Assembly: GCA_017960065.1 (NCBI GenBank)
Contig: JAGCZK010000050.1
Span: 1 to 7,556 of the forward strand
Reading direction: 5' to 3'
DNA: 7,556 bases
DNA from: Paludibacteraceae bacterium
Lineage (GTDB): Bacteria > Bacteroidota > Bacteroidia > Bacteroidales > Paludibacteraceae
In this document: positions 6,020-7,556 of the stretch, piece by piece
How the letters are laid out: every line of letters starts with the position of its first letter
Numbering within the stretch: the first letter of the stretch is position 1
The notes under the pieces: model-generated
What the model saw: only the letters and a program-made list of their open reading frames with translations
Database searches by the model: none
Told to the model about the DNA's origin: nothing
Made by a program: the position numbers and the translations under genes

Positions 6020-7381
6020 TTACAATTGCTTTCTGAAAATGCCGCGTTGGCGGTAAAGCAGTATGACGGCCAATACGGCTCCGGCCACATCCGAAATCGG
6101 AAACGAAAGCCAGATGCCGGTCATTCCGGAGGCCCAGCCGGCCGATTCGAGCAACAGGGGCAGGCCGTAGCAGGCGGGAGCCAAAAAGATCAGTTGGCGC
6201 GACAGACTGGTCACAATCGAAATCCAGGGCTTGTCGATGGACATGAAGAACTGCGAGTTGCTGATGGTGAAGGCAATCAGCGGAAACATCACCATATAGT
6301 AGCGCAACGCCGGCCGGCAGATGTCGAGCAGGTCGGGGTCGGTGGTGAAGGCTCTCGACAGCAGGCCCGGAAACAGGCAGCTGACCACCGATCCGAACAG
6401 ACCGGCGATGACGGTGGTTTTGACGGTCAGTTTGAACACGGCGATGAGACGGTCGGTACGGCCGGCGCCGTAATTGTATCCGGCAATCGGCTGCATGCCT
6501 TGGCAAACCCCGAAAATGAACAGGAATAAGAACGTTCCGAAGGTGTTGGCGATGCCGTAGGCCCCGACGGCCAAGTCGCCTCCGTAGCGGACCAGCTGGG
6601 CGTTGAGCAGGGCAACGACGCCGGCGGCCACCAGGTTCATCAGAAAGGGGCTCAGGCCGATAGCCAGGATGTTGCGGCAGATATAGCCCTTCATCTCCCA
6701 GGCATGGCGCTTGAAGCGGATGAAGGAGTTGGGGCTGAGAAAGTGTGCGGTCGAAACCAGCGCGGTGGCGGCCATCGAAAGGGTGGTGGCCCAGGCGGCG
6801 CCGCCGATGCCCCAGCCAAAGCCGAAAATGAACAGCGGGTCGAGCAGCATGTTGAGCACGGCGCCGCCGACCAGAATGTACATGGCCTTGTGCGGATAGC
6901 CCGTGGCGCGTATCAGACCGGTCAGGTTAAAGGTCATGGTGGTCAGGAACATGCCCGGCAGCACAATCATCATGTACTCGCGGGCGTATTGCAGGGTGTT
7001 GCCGGTCGCCCCGAAACGGATGAGCAGCTGGTCCATGAAGGCGTAGCCGCTGCACATGACCGCCAGTCCGAGCACGATGCCCAGAATGGTGCTGTTGCCC
7101 AAGATTTTTTCGGCCCAGCGCAGGTCTTTCTGGCCCAAGACAATCGACATGCGTGCGGCCGAGCCGGCTCCGATCAGCGCTCCGAAGGCGTGGATGACGT
7201 TCATCATCGGAAAGGTGACGGCGAGTCCGGCGATGGCCATCGCGCCCACGCCCTGACCGATAAAGATGCGGTCCACGATGTTGTACACCGAGGCGATGAC
7301 CTGTGTGATGACCGCAGGCATGGCGTAGGTCAGCAGCAGCTGGCCGATGGGTTGTGTTTCGAGCTGTTTGGTGTTGTCCAT
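6020..7381 (-). CDS. MATE-family multidrug efflux transporter
   Basis: This 453-aa inner-membrane protein is of normal length for MATE exporters, which expel cationic drugs and metabolites in exchange for Na+ or H+. About twelve hydrophobic segments are visible (roughly 15-35, 48-70, 95-115, 135-155, 166-187, 195-213, 238-262, 275-295, 320-340, 360-380, 388-410, 420-443), in two halves. Family landmarks are NIVDRIFIGQG (34-44), LIRATGYPHKAM (156-167), NMLLDPLFIF (177-186) and CQGMQPIAGYNYGAGR (293-308), typical of the MepA/DinF-like bacterial group. The start ATG precedes the cytoplasmic N-terminal tail and PIGQLLLTYAMPAVI. The gene starts 44 nt after the stem of the tRNA terminator, with no TAnnTTTG box or Shine-Dalgarno sequence in between. 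Substrate cannot be told from the sequence. Confidence 0.95.
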   Translation of the reverse strand: MDNTKQLETQPIGQLLLTYAMPAVITQVIASVYNIVDRIFIGQGVGAMAIAGLAVTFPMMNVIHAFGALIGAGSAARMSIVLGQKDLRWAEKILGNSTILGIVLGLAVMCSGYAFMDQLLIRFGATGNTLQYAREYMMIVLPGMFLTTMTFNLTGLIRATGYPHKAMYILVGGAVLNMLLDPLFIFGFGWGIGGAAWATTLSMAATALVSTAHFLSPNSFIRFKRHAWEMKGYICRNILAIGLSPFLMNLVAAGVVALLNAQLVRYGGDLAVGAYGIANTFGTFLFLFIFGVCQGMQPIAGYNYGAGRTDRLIAVFKLTVKTTVIAGLFGSVVSCLFPGLLSRAFTTDPDLLDICRPALRYYMVMFPLIAFTISNSQFFMSIDKPWISIVTSLSRQLIFLAPACYGLPLLLESAGWASGMTGIWLSFPISDVAGAVLAVILLYRQRGIFRKQL

Positions 7382-7405
7382 AGGCGGGGTTGGAAGACCT
7401 TGTAA

Positions 7406-7437
7406 TAAAAAAAACGGCCGATGAACCGGCCGTTTTT
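7406..7437 (-). terminator. Intrinsic terminator of the tRNA-Lys gene
   Basis: An 11-bp perfect stem (7410-7420 with 7427-7437, core CGGCCG) closes a 6-nt loop and is followed on the minus strand by a T tract (7414-7407, partly within the stem). It begins at the final A of the tRNA CCA, so there is no trailer between the tRNA and the hairpin. The A and T runs on both sides make it usable in both directions. Confidence 0.85.
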
Positions 7438-7512
7438 GGTGAACCGCCTGGGGTTCGAACCCAGGACCCCATCCTTAAAAGGGATGTGCTCTACCTGCTG
7501 AGCTAGCGATTC
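7437..7512 (-). tRNA. trnK: tRNA-Lys (anticodon UUU)
   Basis: The complete 76-nt cloverleaf is visible on the minus strand. Acceptor stem GAATCGC pairs with GCGGTTC (one U-G pair), the D stem is GCTC/GAGC, and the anticodon stem CATCC/GGATG holds the loop CTTTTAA with anticodon TTT (7479-7477). The variable loop is GGGTC, the T stem CTGGG/CCCAG with loop TTCGAAC, and the discriminator base is A. CCA is encoded (7439-7437). This tRNA reads AAA and AAG lysine codons. It has its own -7 box and terminator, so it is a single-gene unit. Confidence 0.97.
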
Positions 7513-7515
7513 AAT

Positions 7516-7537
7516 CCGCTTTGTTTTTCAAAAGCGG
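7516..7537 (-). repeat. Inverted repeat just upstream of tRNA-Lys
   Basis: CCGCTTT (7516-7522) and AAAGCGG (7531-7537) form a perfect 7-bp inverted repeat with an 8-nt loop, between the -7 box and the mature 5' end of the tRNA, only 3 nt from the latter. If transcription starts upstream of 7537 it would form a leader hairpin next to the RNase P cleavage site. If it starts nearer 7533, as the -7 box suggests, the hairpin would be incomplete. Confidence 0.5.
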
Positions 7538-7539
7538 TG

Positions 7540-7547
7540 CAAAGGTA
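7540..7547 (-). promoter_or_regulatory. -7 box of the tRNA-Lys promoter
   Basis: TACCTTTG on the minus strand fits TAnnTTTG exactly, about 27 nt before the mature tRNA. The matching -33 element would lie beyond the right edge of the window. Confidence 0.65.
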
Positions 7548-7556
7548 AACAGAAAA

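Noticed and set aside
6704..7405. A 233-codon open frame on the plus strand over the MATE gene
   Set aside because: Its histidine-, glycine- and alanine-rich translation is typical of an antisense shadow of a GC-rich membrane protein gene.
7437..7512. tRNA-Lys as an attachment site for an integrated element
   Set aside because: No integrase and no second copy of the tRNA 3' end is found in the window, and the sequence upstream of the tRNA is cut off by the edge.

Overview
The window looks like chromosomal DNA of a Bacteroidota (Bacteroidales-type) bacterium. The evidence is internal. Several genes are preceded by the Bacteroidota -7 promoter box TAnnTTTG, there are few Shine-Dalgarno sequences, three lipoproteins carry short TxC-type lipoboxes with acidic residues after the cysteine, and a glucanase ends in a type IX secretion (T9SS) sorting domain. 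I cannot name the genus. Every supported gene lies on the minus strand, so transcription runs from high to low coordinates.

From right to left (direction of transcription): a tRNA-Lys(UUU) gene with encoded CCA and its own -7 box (7437-7512); a strong hairpin terminator directly abutting it; a MATE-family multidrug/Na+ exporter (6020-7381); and a 257-bp gap (5763-6019). That gap holds an intrinsic terminator, a possible ~70-nt small RNA with its own promoter-like elements, and a good -33/-7 promoter for the next gene. Then come metA (homoserine O-acyltransferase, predicted acetyl-CoA-specific, 4845-5762); a T9SS-secreted GH16 laminarinase-like glucanase (3334-4812); pheA (prephenate dehydratase with ACT domain, 2433-3275) behind a -7 box so close to the start codon that the mRNA may be leaderless; three tightly packed small lipoprotein genes with a lipocalin-like GxW start (797-2392); a terminator; and the 5' part of an rlhA-type U32 'peptidase'/23S rRNA hydroxylation gene (1-714) that runs off the left edge.

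Functionally the window mixes housekeeping metabolism (methionine and phenylalanine entry steps, tRNA, rRNA modification) with surface or secreted functions (glucan degradation and three envelope lipoproteins) and a drug exporter. I see no insertion sequence, phage gene, CRISPR array, toxin-antitoxin pair or defence system. The least explained parts are the lipoprotein triplet and the possible small RNA at about 5845-5914. By eye the lipoprotein and glucanase genes are more AT-rich than the flanking rlhA and MATE genes.
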